Shown: piece after piece, positions 10,501 through 18,281 of the stretch
How the letters are laid out: each line of letters opens with the position of its first letter
How positions within the stretch are numbered: position 1 is the stretch's first letter
DNA from: Lepidonotus clava
Taxonomy: Eukaryota; Annelida; Polychaeta; Phyllodocida; Polynoidae
Assembly: GCA_936440205.1 (NCBI GenBank)
Contig: OW387135.1
Span: 25,336,792 to 25,400,791, forward strand
Length of the DNA: 64,000 nt
Direction: 5' to 3'
The notes under the pieces: model-generated
Told to the model about the DNA's origin: nothing
Seen by the model: the letters and a program-made list of their open reading frames with translations, nothing else
Database searches by the model: none
Position numbers and translations under genes: made by a program

Positions 10501-13500
10501 CCCAATCTGTGATCTTATCGACAACAGGTCTTAACAAGGATGGAACGTCACACTGCCTAGTCAACGAAACATAAACCTTCACATTTGGATATTTGGTCAA
10601 TCAGCTCTCTATGTTTTACCATATGCCTGAGTAGGACGTGCATGCCACGCCCTTAGCCAAAAAGATCCTGTGTGGACACCGTGTAACTCAACCTTACATA
10701 CGGCCTGATGAGGTGTTTACCGAAACCGTGCACACCACCTGTTGACCCCCTATTTTCTCATCTAAACCTGGACTGCGTAAGACAGGTTTTGGGGGTTGCA
10801 GATTTAATTCTGCTGGTCAACCAAGTTAAGATATCGGCTAGTATCCCCTATGGAGATTTCCTTACAAGTGGACCGTGTAGGACACTGTGAGGATAGCCCA
10901 TCAACAACAATATATCAGATATCTTAGGCGAATACCCGGACCGCGTAGGACGGGCATTTCTCCACCCCTATCACATGTAGGTCATTTCATCACATCTGGA
11001 CAGGTGGATAATAATCTGGATAATTTAGGAACTAAACGAAGTTTCCGACTTATGATATACAAGTAGCAGAGTGGCCCTTGCCGCCGCTACGCCTCATAAC
11101 GAGTGCTCAGTGTGGCCCCTGCCACCGGCACTCATCGCCCTAAAACCCACCACCCCAGATCCGAACACCCCTTACCAGCCCCAGAAGTTGGCGGGAGCAT
11201 TCATGAATATTGATGACACATGACCATGACTGACCAATCAGGTGAGCCGCTAGGCAGAGTGCAGTGTTGAACAGTGGGGAGTCCCCCACTACACGGTTGC
11301 CGTCCAAGGAGAGAGGACCCTTCGTTTTTCACGAAAATCTATTTGTAGATTACCAGCAGTCAAAACATAAATTTGATGCAAAAACAAAAATTTGAAACTT
11401 AACATCTGCTTGGAGAGTGTAAACCTAAAATCTGCTTGGAGAGTGATAAAAACCTGTTTGGAGATTACCAGCAGTCAAAACATAAACTTTTGAAAAAAGA
11501 AAGGGGGAAAAAAAGGAAAAGAAAAAAAAGAAAGAGATGCAAATCTCATGCGATACTAGAACCACTCCAATAATCCTACCATTCAATATAATGAAACCTG
11601 GGAATAAATGAAAAATGAATACTAAATATCTGCTTGAAGAGTGATGAAAACCAGTTTCAACATTACTAACATTCAAAACATTTAAACTTGATGCCACAAG
11701 AAAAATTTGAAAACCAAGCATCTGCTTGGAGAGTGTGAGCCTTAAAATATGTTTGGAGAGTGATGAGAACCTATTTGGAGATTACCAGCAGTCAAAACAT
11801 AAACTTGATGCAAAAATAAAAATTTGAAAACGAAACATCTGCTTGGAGAGTGTACACCTTACAATCTGCTTGGAGAGTGATGAAAACCTGTTTACACATT
11901 ACCAGCAGTCAAAATATTTAAACTTGACACAAAATGATAATTTTGAAAATCAAACATCTGCTTGGAGAGTGTAAGCCTTAAAGTCTGCTTGGAGAGTGAT
12001 GAAAATCTATTTGTAGATTACCAGCAGTCAAAACATATAAATTTGATGCAAAAACTAAAATTTGAAACTGAACATCTGCTTGGAGAGTGTAAACCTAAAA
12101 TCTGCTTGGAGAGTGATAAAAACCTGTTTGGAGATTACCAGCAGTCAAAACATAAACTCTTGAAAAAAGGAAAAAAGAAAAAAAAAGATAATCTCATAAG
12201 TCTGATTCTAAAACCACTCCAATGATCCTAAATTTAAATATAATGAAATTTGAGAATATATAAATAATGAAAAACTATATATCTGCTTGGAGAGTGTTAA
12301 CCTAGGGACACTTGGTTACCTTTATCAATATTGAAACATCAAGAAATAAACCAATGTGATGACTCCAAAATGAATGCAAAAGATCTATTAAGTGGTGCCA
12401 CCTAGTGTATACTTTGGGTTTCCAATGACAGGAAGTTGGAGAGGAAGTGGTATATGATGCAATACACAGCCTGGTCATTCCTAGTCTAGGAAGCCTGTGC
12501 ATGTAGAGACTCAATACACCACACATAACCTGATAAATGTGATCACCCAATCAATGGTGGCGAATAAGACTTCAGGCGGATACAGTCAGACTCACCTCTT
12601 CAGTGGCATAGAGCCTTCGTGGCCGAGTAGCAGGGTGTGAACCTGAGCAGCGAATGTCTTACGGTGAAGGTGTACGCTGGGCAGACCGTGAGTGTCTTGT
12701 AGCCCCTGGGCCGCGGTGCTGCCCGCCGGACAATGCAGGCTGCAGAGGTCCGACTCCCCCACCTAAGGTAACACAAACCAGAAAATCATTGGTTATCATA
12801 TTGTGCTTATTTCATAAGGCATATTTGTAAATAGGAACACTGAAAGGTCTGTATGGCTGAAGATAGAAAAAGTTAGCTCCCAACCCTGGATGCAGTATAA
12901 ATTGTTTCTTTAGAATCCCAGCGATGAGGATTCCTTTTTTTAATGAAATGTCTTTATTTGTAGCACTTTCAAGATGATAGATTGTGTACGCTTCACAGAC
13001 AGATGCTCTAGTGTCAATTATCATTTGTTGAAATTCGATCAGTTAAGAGGATGACAAAAGGTTAAGTTTTTAATTCTTGAATTCTTTGTACATTAGCAAT
13101 TCTAAAGGCCCACACCAACAATATAGAATGAACTAGATTTTCAGGTACTGCCGTACCGAAGGAGGCGGGCAGTGGATTGTGCAATCATTATAACAAGTTA
13201 CCATTTTAGTACTAAAGATGTGCCTGGAGAGTGTGAGGAATTTGACACTGAAACCTTCTTTGTCAATCTCCATGTATCCCTATGGGAAAAGAGATTTGCT
13301 GTGTCTGGAGAGTGATGACCTACTTTCTTTACTACAGGAAATTCCTATTTCAATATTGTAACAACAAACTTATGGATTGTCTCCCAAATTACAAGAAAAC
13401 AACCAAATATTTCAGAATTTTGGAACCAAACCACCATATACTAGAAACAGAAATAGAGAAATACATATAGTTTGAAGATTCTAATGCTGGCATTACTGAG

Positions 13501-16121
13501 AAAAGTGGAACGAAAAATTTGTCACAAAATTGTAACAACTGTTTTGACCCCCATTGAAATGCATTGAGACAACCTGGTGTAGAAAGAGTCTAGAGAAGGT
13601 CAGCGGCCTAAGGCCCGCCTCCCAATAAATACTTGACAAATCTAATGAGATCCTACCTGCTGTTCAAATTTCCTGGAGGGTGGCGTGTCAAGCACAACCC
13701 CTGCTGACTGGGGGCGGGCAGCTGGGCGTGGGGACAGGGCGCCCACCTTGAGGGGCGTGGTCTGCGGGGTGAAGGCAGAACGGGCCGGGCCGGGGGAGCC
13801 CCACCGACCGGTCATCTCCTGCCGCGTACTAGGAACTGGGCAGGTGAGTTGTACGGAGTGACCGGTCTGCTCTTCATTTAACAGCATCACCTCGTCTGAC
13901 ATCTGCTGCACATCAGACAGTGTGACTCTACTTTTATACCTGCAAATATGGGGAACAATTGAACTTATGAAATACATGTAGAAATATGGATATAAAACGG
14001 TTCTATATATGGAATATATATGAATACGCAATACCTAATCTTCCCTGTACTAAATCAGTAAATGGTCGTCGTATAAAAGCAAGTGATCATAGGAGTTGGA
14101 TAAAATCTGTCTTTTTTTGAAACCTTCTGTTTCAGCTAATTGTGTTAGCAATCATTTTCAAACATATGGCTGTTATCTGAACTTAGCAACTACATTAAAG
14201 ATAGACCACAGTGATGACGCCACTCACTTCTTTTCATACAAATCCACGAATTTAAACCATTTCAGGGTTGAGCCGGGAACCTCTTGCAAAAGCTCGATGA
14301 CGTTGGCTTTCACCTCATCTGTGACGGGCGGGTGATGCTTCAGGTACACATGGATTCTCTTACAACCTATCTTTGTGGCCCGGTGAAGCTTAGCGGCTGC
14401 TCTCTCTGCTGCTTTTAGGGTTGACACCTTCACTATTCCGACGAGAGAATCGTCGGGTTGATATTCAATTGATATATCCTCAACCTAAATTTGAAAAGGA
14501 AAACAAAATTTTTCATTTTGACGTCACGGAAATAAATTTCAGTTTTAACAGGATGGGTACCCCCAAGCCAATTATATCTTTTATGTAATGAAGTTGATAT
14601 CTAGTGTGTGTAGAGGACTGTGTAACTTAAATATATGGACTAGCATTAGTCTAAGCCTCCTTGAAATTTGTCGCATACTTTTAAACCATACAACAGCGAC
14701 TCTACATTTTTGTTAAACAATTTGATTAAACGCAGAATCACAGGCAAAGAAATGTTAAAAGTATTCCAAAATACCTTTGCATGCCTTTGGAAGTGTTTTT
14801 TCAATTCGCCTTTCAATTCTTTCTCATCTTTCTTGCTATCAAGATTGGTGACCCGAAGGTGAAATGCTCCCTGAGGACTGCTGGGGAAGCTGGTGGAGCC
14901 CTCTGGTGTTGACTCACGCTGACTGTGGCCTACATAGGTGGGTGATCCCCCAAGGTAGGATGGGTCTGATGTTAAAGTGTCAGCCGAAAAACGGTCACCT
15001 GAGTCTGATAAGGAGGGACTGCTGCGGTTGCTGCGATTACTGGAGTTGGAGCGCGATCGGGAGAATCGGCGGCCTGGGTTGACGCCGCGGAAAGCGGGGC
15101 TGTTCCTGCCCCGCGGGTCCCGGAACGGGGAGTTCAGCTGTGGGGAGAAATTTGGCTGCCTGTAGAAAGTGCGGGAGGGACTGTCATGATTCTGGCCGCA
15201 CCGGTCTGGAGTTGGTTGGCGGTGGGGTGCCCTTAGCGGGGGATCAGACAGAGTGCGGTTTCTGGGTGGAATTTGCTTCTTGTATACATAGCTTGTTGGG
15301 GTAAATGAGTGGTGCCTTTCGAGCTGCTCCACTTTGGGTGAGCAGCTCGGTTTGCCCTTTTGGTTCCACGGCAGGTTCTCCATCTCCGAGTCGCCATCCT
15401 CCTGGTGGCTGCTGCTGCAGCTGCTGTGTGGGTGAGCGGAGCTGAACTTCCCGTTGCAGAACGGTTGAAGAGGGAGGCTGCTGGCCGGGGAGGTAAACGG
15501 GGTGGGCGACTCACTGCGAGTCTCTCGGGTGGCAGGGTGAAACTGGTCGTGCAGGTCAGTGTATGATTTTGGAGGCGTTGCAAGTCTTTGTGGTTCAGAT
15601 CCATGGAGCGGAGAGCTACCACCAGCTGGGATGAGATGGGAACGACCTGGACTTCTCTGGCGGTATGGACTGGATTTAGGGCTACCTTGAGGACTACTCT
15701 GGGGACTGTTACCGGAGCCATCGGATGAGTGATAGTCAAGCGCAGACTTAGAGCCCCGCTTCTTTCGCAGTTTTTTCCTAGCAGATTTAGACTTGGGGGA
15801 GTGGTAGCAATTATTGTATTGGTCCGAGAAGTGGCTCTCGACGGGAGTTGGTGCTATGTCTACTCTAATCTTACTGCCAAACACATCTTCTCCATTCATA
15901 CGCCCTCTAGCCCTGGAAGAGAGAAATTACAAATAAATAATTATCCGGCAGTTTCAACCCACCCCTAAACGAACTTTATCTCCTAGGAAATTTCCTCAGT
16001 TATCAATAAGAGAAATACATACAGGGGTTTCCTCTAGCATTTCCCTGACATAGTTGATAATCATCTTCTTGAAAATGTATATACTCAGATAAATTTATCG
16101 TCAAGGAAGCCATTTACCAAA

Positions 16122-16161
<40 letters not shown>

Positions 16162-18281
16162 GGACAATATACGTATTTATATAAGCAGGCTCTGCTTCAC
16201 ATCTCTAAAAGAAAGGAAGGTTAACACACGACTCCTACCCACCTCTCTGCCAATTCCAAATCTTTGAACCTGATCTTTGCTCGAGGTGGTGCCACAGTAA
16301 GGACTTTTCCTCCACAATTTTCAGAAAGTTGGTGTAGCCGCGCTGATAACGCCTTATTATCGCGACCGCTGGGGAGCCCATGAATAATGCAGTCATGTTC
16401 AACAGACTGTTAAAAAGAAAAAAGTGAAACACTGAGAACGCTGAAATATTGCATATAGCGTCAAAAACAAACACTGAAATTGTAATTTAGTATGTGAAAA
16501 AGTTATGTGTGTTTTAGCAGTCAAATAATTTACTTTAATTTTTTAAATGAAAATCAAACTAAAGGAAATAAATTATCGATGGGTTATTTCGTTGTTTGGT
16601 AAAAAGTTAAGTGTTGTACATCACATGTATATAGCCTTATATGGTTCAACTTTTTAATACACACACAAACATCAATACATGTAAAGAATGCCTACCTTAG
16701 TTGATGTTTGTCTGCTGGGGAGTTTGTTGATGAATTCCGCATATGGGAAACGCTGTTGAACACACTGTCGGAGGCCTTCATTTATGCGGTCCGGGTGAAT
16801 CAAAATTGCATCGAGTTGGTTACGATGTTGGATATCGGAGAGCAATCCTTCAAAATTAACATCACCTGTAGGCAAAACGAAATTCCTTTATTACCTAGGC
16901 TAGATAAGATATCATAGATAGGTAGGATAAGGATGCAGGGTATCAGGTATGCTTTTCACATATTAATTTTTCCAGTTAGTTGAATACAATATCTATTTGC
17001 TAAGTGAATGAGGTTAATCACAAGTTCAGTTTATAAATTCAGGTTCTGTACAATTTAAAAAAAATCTATTTGCGAAGACTTTAGGGTGGTTTCTTCCCCC
17101 ATGCATTAACAAATCAATACACAAGGGCCTCGAAGTGTCATAACTATGAACACTTTCAGTACTGTATTTATCTAAACGTTGAAATAACTGTCGAACTAAC
17201 ATGAAGAGTTGAGTTTGTTTTATTAACCGACATGGTTCGCGTTTTGACAGGCTTCTTCAGGTTGTATTTATTTAATTTCTTTTTAAACAGCTATTGGCAT
17301 AATTGTATCTTGAATGCTGGTTTTAGCATAATTCCATTTCCTTGGCTTCCTTTCCTTCAACCACTTCAGAAATCCTCTAATTAAGTCTTTTGTCTCCAAG
17401 TAGATCTACTTAAATACATATAAAGCGTCTTTTTTCACCTGAAATGAGGACAACAGTCGCTGGAGGTTTGTGTGTTTCAACAAAGTATCTCATACGCTGG
17501 CGCAATTTTTCATCTGCAGCATTTTTATTGGTAGCATCAACGTGAACTATGGTGACCTTCAAAGACAAATATTATTTATTAAACATTTTAACCATTTATC
17601 AGTCCTAGGTTATATATGATGTGATCTCATGTAAATGAAAACATTTTACATTGTTGAGCACCTACATATCTTTTAGGTAGCTTTTGGTTAAAAATAACGT
17701 TTAATAATCGATTCTTTGTGACAAATGAGAAGAAATTACCTGTGCACTGTTAAGCTCTTTCATGAGCTCCTTGTTCTCTTTACTAGCATCACAGACGCAC
17801 ATAAATTCGGCCTCTTTGTCCAAGTCGGGTTTGTAGAGCTTCTTACGGATCCGGCCAACCAATTCACGAGCTGACCCTCCTTTTGGCACCCGACAGTTTT
17901 CGATGTCCCAAAAGACACCGAAAGACCGGCATTCATTTCCAGCCGTCGCCATGGATCATGAAACTAAAAGAATACAATGGGATGTTCACTACATATGATA
18001 TTAGGTGGCCATACTACAATCCTATTCATTAGGAAATTGAAAAATTATACATACTCTACATTTGACGTAGGATTAAGGAAGACAGAGTTAGATATGATCT
18101 ATCATATGATTATTGATTTTGATTGTTGGTGGGTTCTGATGAAAAAGCAGTAAATTCTAGCTCACCTTTTCATGTTTCATTCTTTGATCCAAGGTTCAGT
18201 ACTTTCTCCAATTAGCCAAAGCGGCGATGAGCAATTTGTTCGGCATCGTTCCCTTGCCATCTATATCATTACCAAACATAC
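1450..18281 (-). CDS. MARF1: MARF1 (meiosis regulator and mRNA stability factor 1), 5' part of gene
   Basis: Eleven coding exons are visible on the minus strand: 17952-17740, 17556-17439, 16865-16696, 16406-16243, 15912-14775, 14484-14228, 13939-13657, 12762-12596, 2667-2519, 2181-1979 and 1588-1450. Every junction has AG/GT borders and the reading phase is kept throughout. The order is NYN ribonuclease domain, RRM1, a long disordered linker, RRM2 and then LOTUS (OST-HTH) repeats. This is the MARF1/limkain-b1 architecture. In vertebrates MARF1 cleaves or destabilises RNAs and works in oocyte and RNA-granule control. Here the NYN domain begins about 10 residues after the ATG, so the roughly 340-residue N-terminal extension of the human protein is absent or lies in unrecognised exons. 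The remaining LOTUS repeats must lie left of the window. The fit to the human protein is close enough that the family is not in doubt. Confidence 0.93.
1979..2181 (-). CDS. MARF1: MARF1 coding exon 10 (LOTUS 3)
   Basis: It encodes LAQLAEEVVEVLSSVPCCML and then LAEFLPKYQSMFQK and TSLQQLIEAMPQVVQ, a complete LOTUS core. GTAAAA donor, phase 0. Confidence 0.92.
2519..2667 (-). CDS. MARF1: MARF1 coding exon 9 (LOTUS 2)
   Basis: It continues the LOTUS domain with FQACYLAEFPA and PLEHLISSIPGIEVTALG, ending IRWAANKGK. Donor GTAAGG; ends in phase 1. Confidence 0.92.
2668..3056. other. MARF1 intron segment, nothing recognised
   Basis: 389 bp between exon 9 and the end of copy A of the 118-bp-unit repeat. 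AT-rich, no structure noticed. Confidence 0.6.
4516..7989 (+). CDS. ORF1 of the Penelope-like element (unrecognised, repeat-rich)
   Basis: The likely start is the ATG at 4516 in a strong context (CACCATGG); the open frame extends to 4435. It encodes about 1157 residues. N-terminal third: four to five 78-residue tandem repeats with SNASNPQESHKTSLQVGTDT-type sequence, Ser/Thr/Pro-rich. Middle: acidic and Ser-rich, with a short basic patch (RKEKRAHDNDEE). From about residue 800: a more ordered, helical segment (WYKARRVLTAAARSSYRWSW, then WLAQSFKKHQLPDWATGLAP, then a helix ending LKHKKELMLLNQPTLSEM). C-terminal tail of about 200 residues: very rich in Arg, Pro, Gly and Tyr, suggesting RNA binding. 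I recognise no domain. An RNA-binding partner for the reverse transcriptase, as ORF1 is in LINEs, is only a guess. The frame is open throughout. Confidence 0.8.
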   Translation: MASQQEPEPGEIDEQEEMDHTTEAPQIDFGAFNPVPTPPQRLTRRRASSVSKISTVNSVDLRKSNLLNLDFHSFPTPDATVNKPGCVRKTTSHAITKMRVSPYTRRQNSSKTHNLSCNASQKPTDMRPISQYFEITTKSSETLSPHPPPSAKYVFPNATDASQLPGSAGRGDRPETHKNHSKTTLNASNPQESHKTSLQVGTDTHRLPNSAHISSENRPITRTDSSVKPSPEPPHSPGTARAADISCPCARAETPNICSKNASNASNPQESHKTSLQVGTDTHRLPNSAHISSENRPITRTDSSVKPSPEPPHSPGTARAADISYPCARLETPNICSKNASNASNPQESHKLSLQVRTDTHILPDSIHISPKNRPITRPDSFAKPPPDQLTAPGHGMTVDSSSPSDRVKTHNFRSKTALNALNPHESHKTSLQVSTDTHDLPDFPHISPENHSTTRSDSFAKPPLDQLTAPRHGMTADSSSLSDRAKTHNLCSKTTSNASNPHETHEISLHLGTETHESTKFQHTSPVSPNVTCHKSVVLGHSGLHTINIPPPPMGVPGNPAGCTVNLNPESGEYSNTDTNTTFFNLQPEVDDSRDTTDNNHSDCIISTSISFEEPVGPPGSHLSCAQPQPSDNELDTTLDNLCYLDTSVRSSLGEEIFSTPSRTKNAKGKSRSKVRFDCDPQLTPNNRKEKRAHDNDEESMSTKRSRLSSLTIDASHDRKSFISGITRIPSNMGTYAYAVKKGLNERNRVPFKFKPAVRATDPHISDSVPSLSRQHVVENHYLDALDAVSEPKWYKARRVLTAAARSSYRWSWLAQSFKKHQLPDWATGLAPLPPWARDDSKLEDTIFDIRTRAANEVLEAVLIHTRDLSFAQQAEGDKLLTEVERAFTQNQVAHSRADLTEYTEKELVTLQKELKHKKELMLLNQPTLSEMIEMQPEKRVHPNQVNNPSVATTSQPPSTTPSRHPDAETDQLHARQAITRPTRPNRSRRTTSTSNRAPQEQPYTSPKPNRGRRGNRGTLSRGRPRPNAPSTNNTRPPNTATRGNRQANRGGRMTYPDPDQTPSRSQYQDRATTEYRPEPTTPFRSRPRTRGPIRRHGYEPPLHHPYGRHQEDYQRTYRPEYPEDRLRDPAPSEYRPLPLAPYRDLGMDRYRDYYY
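5050..5985 (+). repeat. 234-bp in-frame tandem repeats inside ORF1
   Basis: The segment CCTCCAGGTA recurs at exactly 234-bp spacing (GT at 5113, 5347, 5581 and 5815), so each unit is 78 codons. The first two units are almost identical and later ones have diverged, so the array is still expanding or being homogenised. Each unit has the donor-like sequence CAGGTAGG or CAGGTAAG/C at the same place. Confidence 0.9.
8058..10438 (+). pseudogene. Penelope-like reverse transcriptase with GIY-YIG endonuclease
   Basis: The region starts at an ATG 69 bp after the ORF1 stop. Reverse transcriptase motifs follow in order: LDVTSLYTNIP (motif A), GTAMGTKVAPSYANVFM (motif B), YIDDIFCIW (catalytic motif C) and NFLDMTVQL (motif D/E). 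After a CRYCPRL cysteine segment comes LIYAIECKKCGKQYVGQTK with a downstream LKTRFKAHF, the GIY-YIG nuclease core with its arginine. An N-terminal KADKGGAVV-like segment (IKQADKGGAVVVQNKKDYV) is the usual Penelope upstream motif. The protein would copy the element RNA at a nick made by its nuclease. The region is spread over two overlapping frames, so this copy has about one break, or a frame change used by the element; I cannot tell which. Confidence 0.9.
10700..11303 (+). ncRNA. Split (type I) hammerhead ribozyme
   Basis: Catalytic strand: ACGGC (stem I, 10700-10704), CTGATGA core (10705-10711), GGT-GTTT-ACC hairpin (stem II, 10712-10721), GAAA (10722-10725), CCGTG (stem III, 10726-10730). 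Substrate strand: CACGG (stem III, 11292-11296), U at 11297 pairing with the last A of GAAA, U at 11298 as the cleavage nucleotide, then GCCGT (stem I, 11299-11303). All core residues of the hammerhead are present and both 5-bp stems are perfect. Cleavage is predicted after 11298, 34 nt before the element's 3' end. The unusual part is stem III, closed by about 560 nt instead of a short loop, like the discontinuous hammerheads of rodent Clec2 transcripts. Hammerheads are known in Penelope-like elements, which supports the call. Confidence 0.8.
10765..10955 (+). other. Three hairpins sharing the internal sequence GACYGYGTARGA
   Basis: At 10765-10788 (AACCTG...CAGGTT), 10867-10886 (AGTG...CACT) and 10935-10954 (CCCG...CGGG), different complementary arms enclose the same 12-nt sequence: GACTGCGTAAGA, GACCGTGTAGGA and GACCGCGTAGGA. 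The arms vary but keep their pairing while the internal sequence is conserved, which points to a structured RNA motif. They sit inside the hammerhead's expanded stem III. The function is unknown. Confidence 0.6.
12596..12762 (-). CDS. MARF1: MARF1 coding exon 8 (start of LOTUS 2)
   Basis: It encodes HLHRKTFAAQVHTLLLGHEG and then SMPLK, the first helices of a LOTUS domain. The donor GTGAGT (12595-12590) is followed after only about 22 bp by the end of the 118-bp-unit repeat element. The next exon is 9.9 kb away, but joining them gives a continuous LOTUS domain in phase. Confidence 0.9.
12763..13656. other. MARF1 intron with two short sequences related to the 118-bp repeat
   Basis: There is no exon or ORF of note. 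Around 13211-13225 (GTGCCTGGAGAGTGTGAG) and 13297-13312 (GTCTGGAGAGTGATGA) are single copies of the GGAGAGTG motif that defines the two half-units of the tandem repeat in the neighbouring intron. This may be a decayed relative. Confidence 0.5.
13657..13939 (-). CDS. MARF1: MARF1 coding exon 7 (LOTUS 1 end and Pro/Arg linker)
   Basis: YKSRVTLSDVQQMSDEVMLL continues LOTUS 1 across the junction. It is followed by a low-complexity segment with TPQTTPLKVGALSPRPAARP. Phase is kept on both sides and the donor is GTAGGA. Confidence 0.9.
14228..14484 (-). CDS. MARF1: MARF1 coding exon 6 (RRM2 and first LOTUS domain)
   Basis: It encodes VEDISIEYQPDDSLVGIVKV and GCKRIHVYLKH (RRM2), then VTDEVKANVIELLQEVPGS and LKWFKFVDLYEKK, the start of LOTUS 1. 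GTGAGT donor; ends in phase 2. Confidence 0.92.
14775..15912 (-). CDS. MARF1: MARF1 coding exon 5 (end of RRM1, disordered linker, start of RRM2)
   Basis: This large exon (1138 bp) finishes RRM1 (RMNGEDVFGSKIRVDIAP). It then encodes about 300 residues rich in Ser, Pro, Arg and His with RS-like stretches (FSRSRSNSSNRSNRSSPSL) and opens RRM2 (FHLRVTNLDSKKDEKELKG). The linker is probably disordered; vertebrate MARF1 also has a spacer here. The donor GTATTT follows the HAK codons. Confidence 0.92.
16127..16159. repeat. (TA)n microsatellite
   Basis: About 16 perfect TA dinucleotides in the MARF1 intron between coding exons 4 and 5. Confidence 0.95.
16243..16406 (-). CDS. MARF1: MARF1 coding exon 4 (RRM1)
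   Basis: It encodes CIIHGLPSGRDNKALSARL, NCGGKVLTV and AKIRFKDLELAER, which are strands and helices of the first RRM and align well with the vertebrate NCGGKVLSI region. GTGGGT donor; ends in phase 2. Confidence 0.92.
16696..16865 (-). CDS. MARF1: MARF1 coding exon 3 (end of NYN domain)
   Basis: It completes GDVNF, the third NYN acidic motif (usually TDVNF in vertebrates), followed by LLSDIQHRNQLDAILIHP and a helical tail. Donor GTAGGC; ends in phase 0. Confidence 0.92.
16866..17438. other. MARF1 intron, nothing recognised
   Basis: An AT-rich intron between coding exons 3 and 2; no repeat or ORF stood out. Confidence 0.6.
17439..17556 (-). CDS. MARF1: MARF1 coding exon 2 (NYN domain)
   Basis: It encodes VTIVHVDATNKNAADEKLRQ and then a PATVVLISG strand. 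The aspartate of NAADEKL corresponds to the second acidic residue of the NYN active site. AG acceptor above, GTGAAA donor below; it ends in phase 1. Confidence 0.92.
17740..17963 (-). CDS. MARF1: MARF1 first coding exon (start of NYN domain)
   Basis: The acceptor lies just above 17963, the ATG is at 17952-17950 in a good context (CCATGG), and the donor GTAATT follows 17740. The 71 codons include FGVFWDIENC, the first NYN/PIN-like strand with its catalytic aspartate, and EFMCVCDASKENKELMKEL. Phase 0 at the end. Confidence 0.92.
18166..18281 (-). other. MARF1: MARF1 5' untranslated exon with a 27-codon upstream ORF
   Basis: On the minus strand an AG acceptor (TTTCAG) precedes 18281 and a GTGAGC donor follows 18166, in the correct order upstream of the first coding exon. 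The exon contains an upstream ORF starting ATGTTTGG with a second in-frame ATG, ending KYC-less at ...NWRKY and a TGA. It stops before the MARF1 ATG. The exon is inferred from splice signals only. Confidence 0.5.

Larger units (their letters stand above)
10439..11316 (+). other. 3' region of the Penelope-like element
   Basis: 880 bp without coding capacity. It contains the two halves of a hammerhead ribozyme (10700-10730 and 11292-11303), three look-alike hairpins (10765-10955), a GTGGCCCYTGCC pair (about 11073 and 11113), and a 7-bp stem with 4-nt loop (AGTGGGG AGTC CCCCACT, 11273-11290) just before the ribozyme substrate strand. Confidence 0.8.
4393..11332 (+). mobile_element. Penelope-like retroelement with a split hammerhead ribozyme
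   Basis: A 6.94-kb insertion in copy A of the 118-bp-unit repeat. The flanks carry an 8-bp target duplication, GAAAATCT (4385-4392 and 11333-11340), which restores the repeat unit when removed. The element begins and ends with the same 16 bp, ACCCTTCGTTTTTCAC (4393-4408 and 11317-11332), as expected if its 3' end runs into the start of a tandem or pseudo-LTR copy. It has two plus-strand coding regions: a long ORF1 (4516-7989) and a reverse transcriptase-GIY-YIG region (8058-10438). An 880-bp 3' region follows with a hammerhead ribozyme and several hairpins. Reverse transcriptase with a C-terminal GIY-YIG nuclease, hammerheads and pseudo-LTRs are marks of canonical Penelope-like elements. It looks nearly whole, with about one break in the second ORF. 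Confidence 0.92.
3057..12567 (-). repeat. 118-bp-unit repeat element, copy A (interrupted by a Penelope-like element)
   Basis: Read on the minus strand, this element runs from TTATTCGCCACCATTG (12567 downwards) to GCGAACTTGTT (3057). It matches copy B at 40313-42188 end to end. The centre is a tandem array with a period of 118 bp, measured from 11958 to 12076. Each unit has two TCTGCTTGGAGAGTG half-motifs and an AAACTTGATGCAAAAA spacer. The array is cut at 4392/11333 by the inserted element; without it copy A is about 2.6 kb. The ends begin TTCGCC and, inverted, TTCGCA, so a short inverted repeat is possible. No transposase is seen; a non-autonomous DNA transposon carrying a satellite core is one reading. 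Confidence 0.85.

Noticed and set aside
10726-10745. Compact hammerhead with a 2-bp stem III using the nearby GTT
   Set aside because: Stem I would be almost unpaired; the distant substrate strand at 11292-11303 gives two perfect stems.
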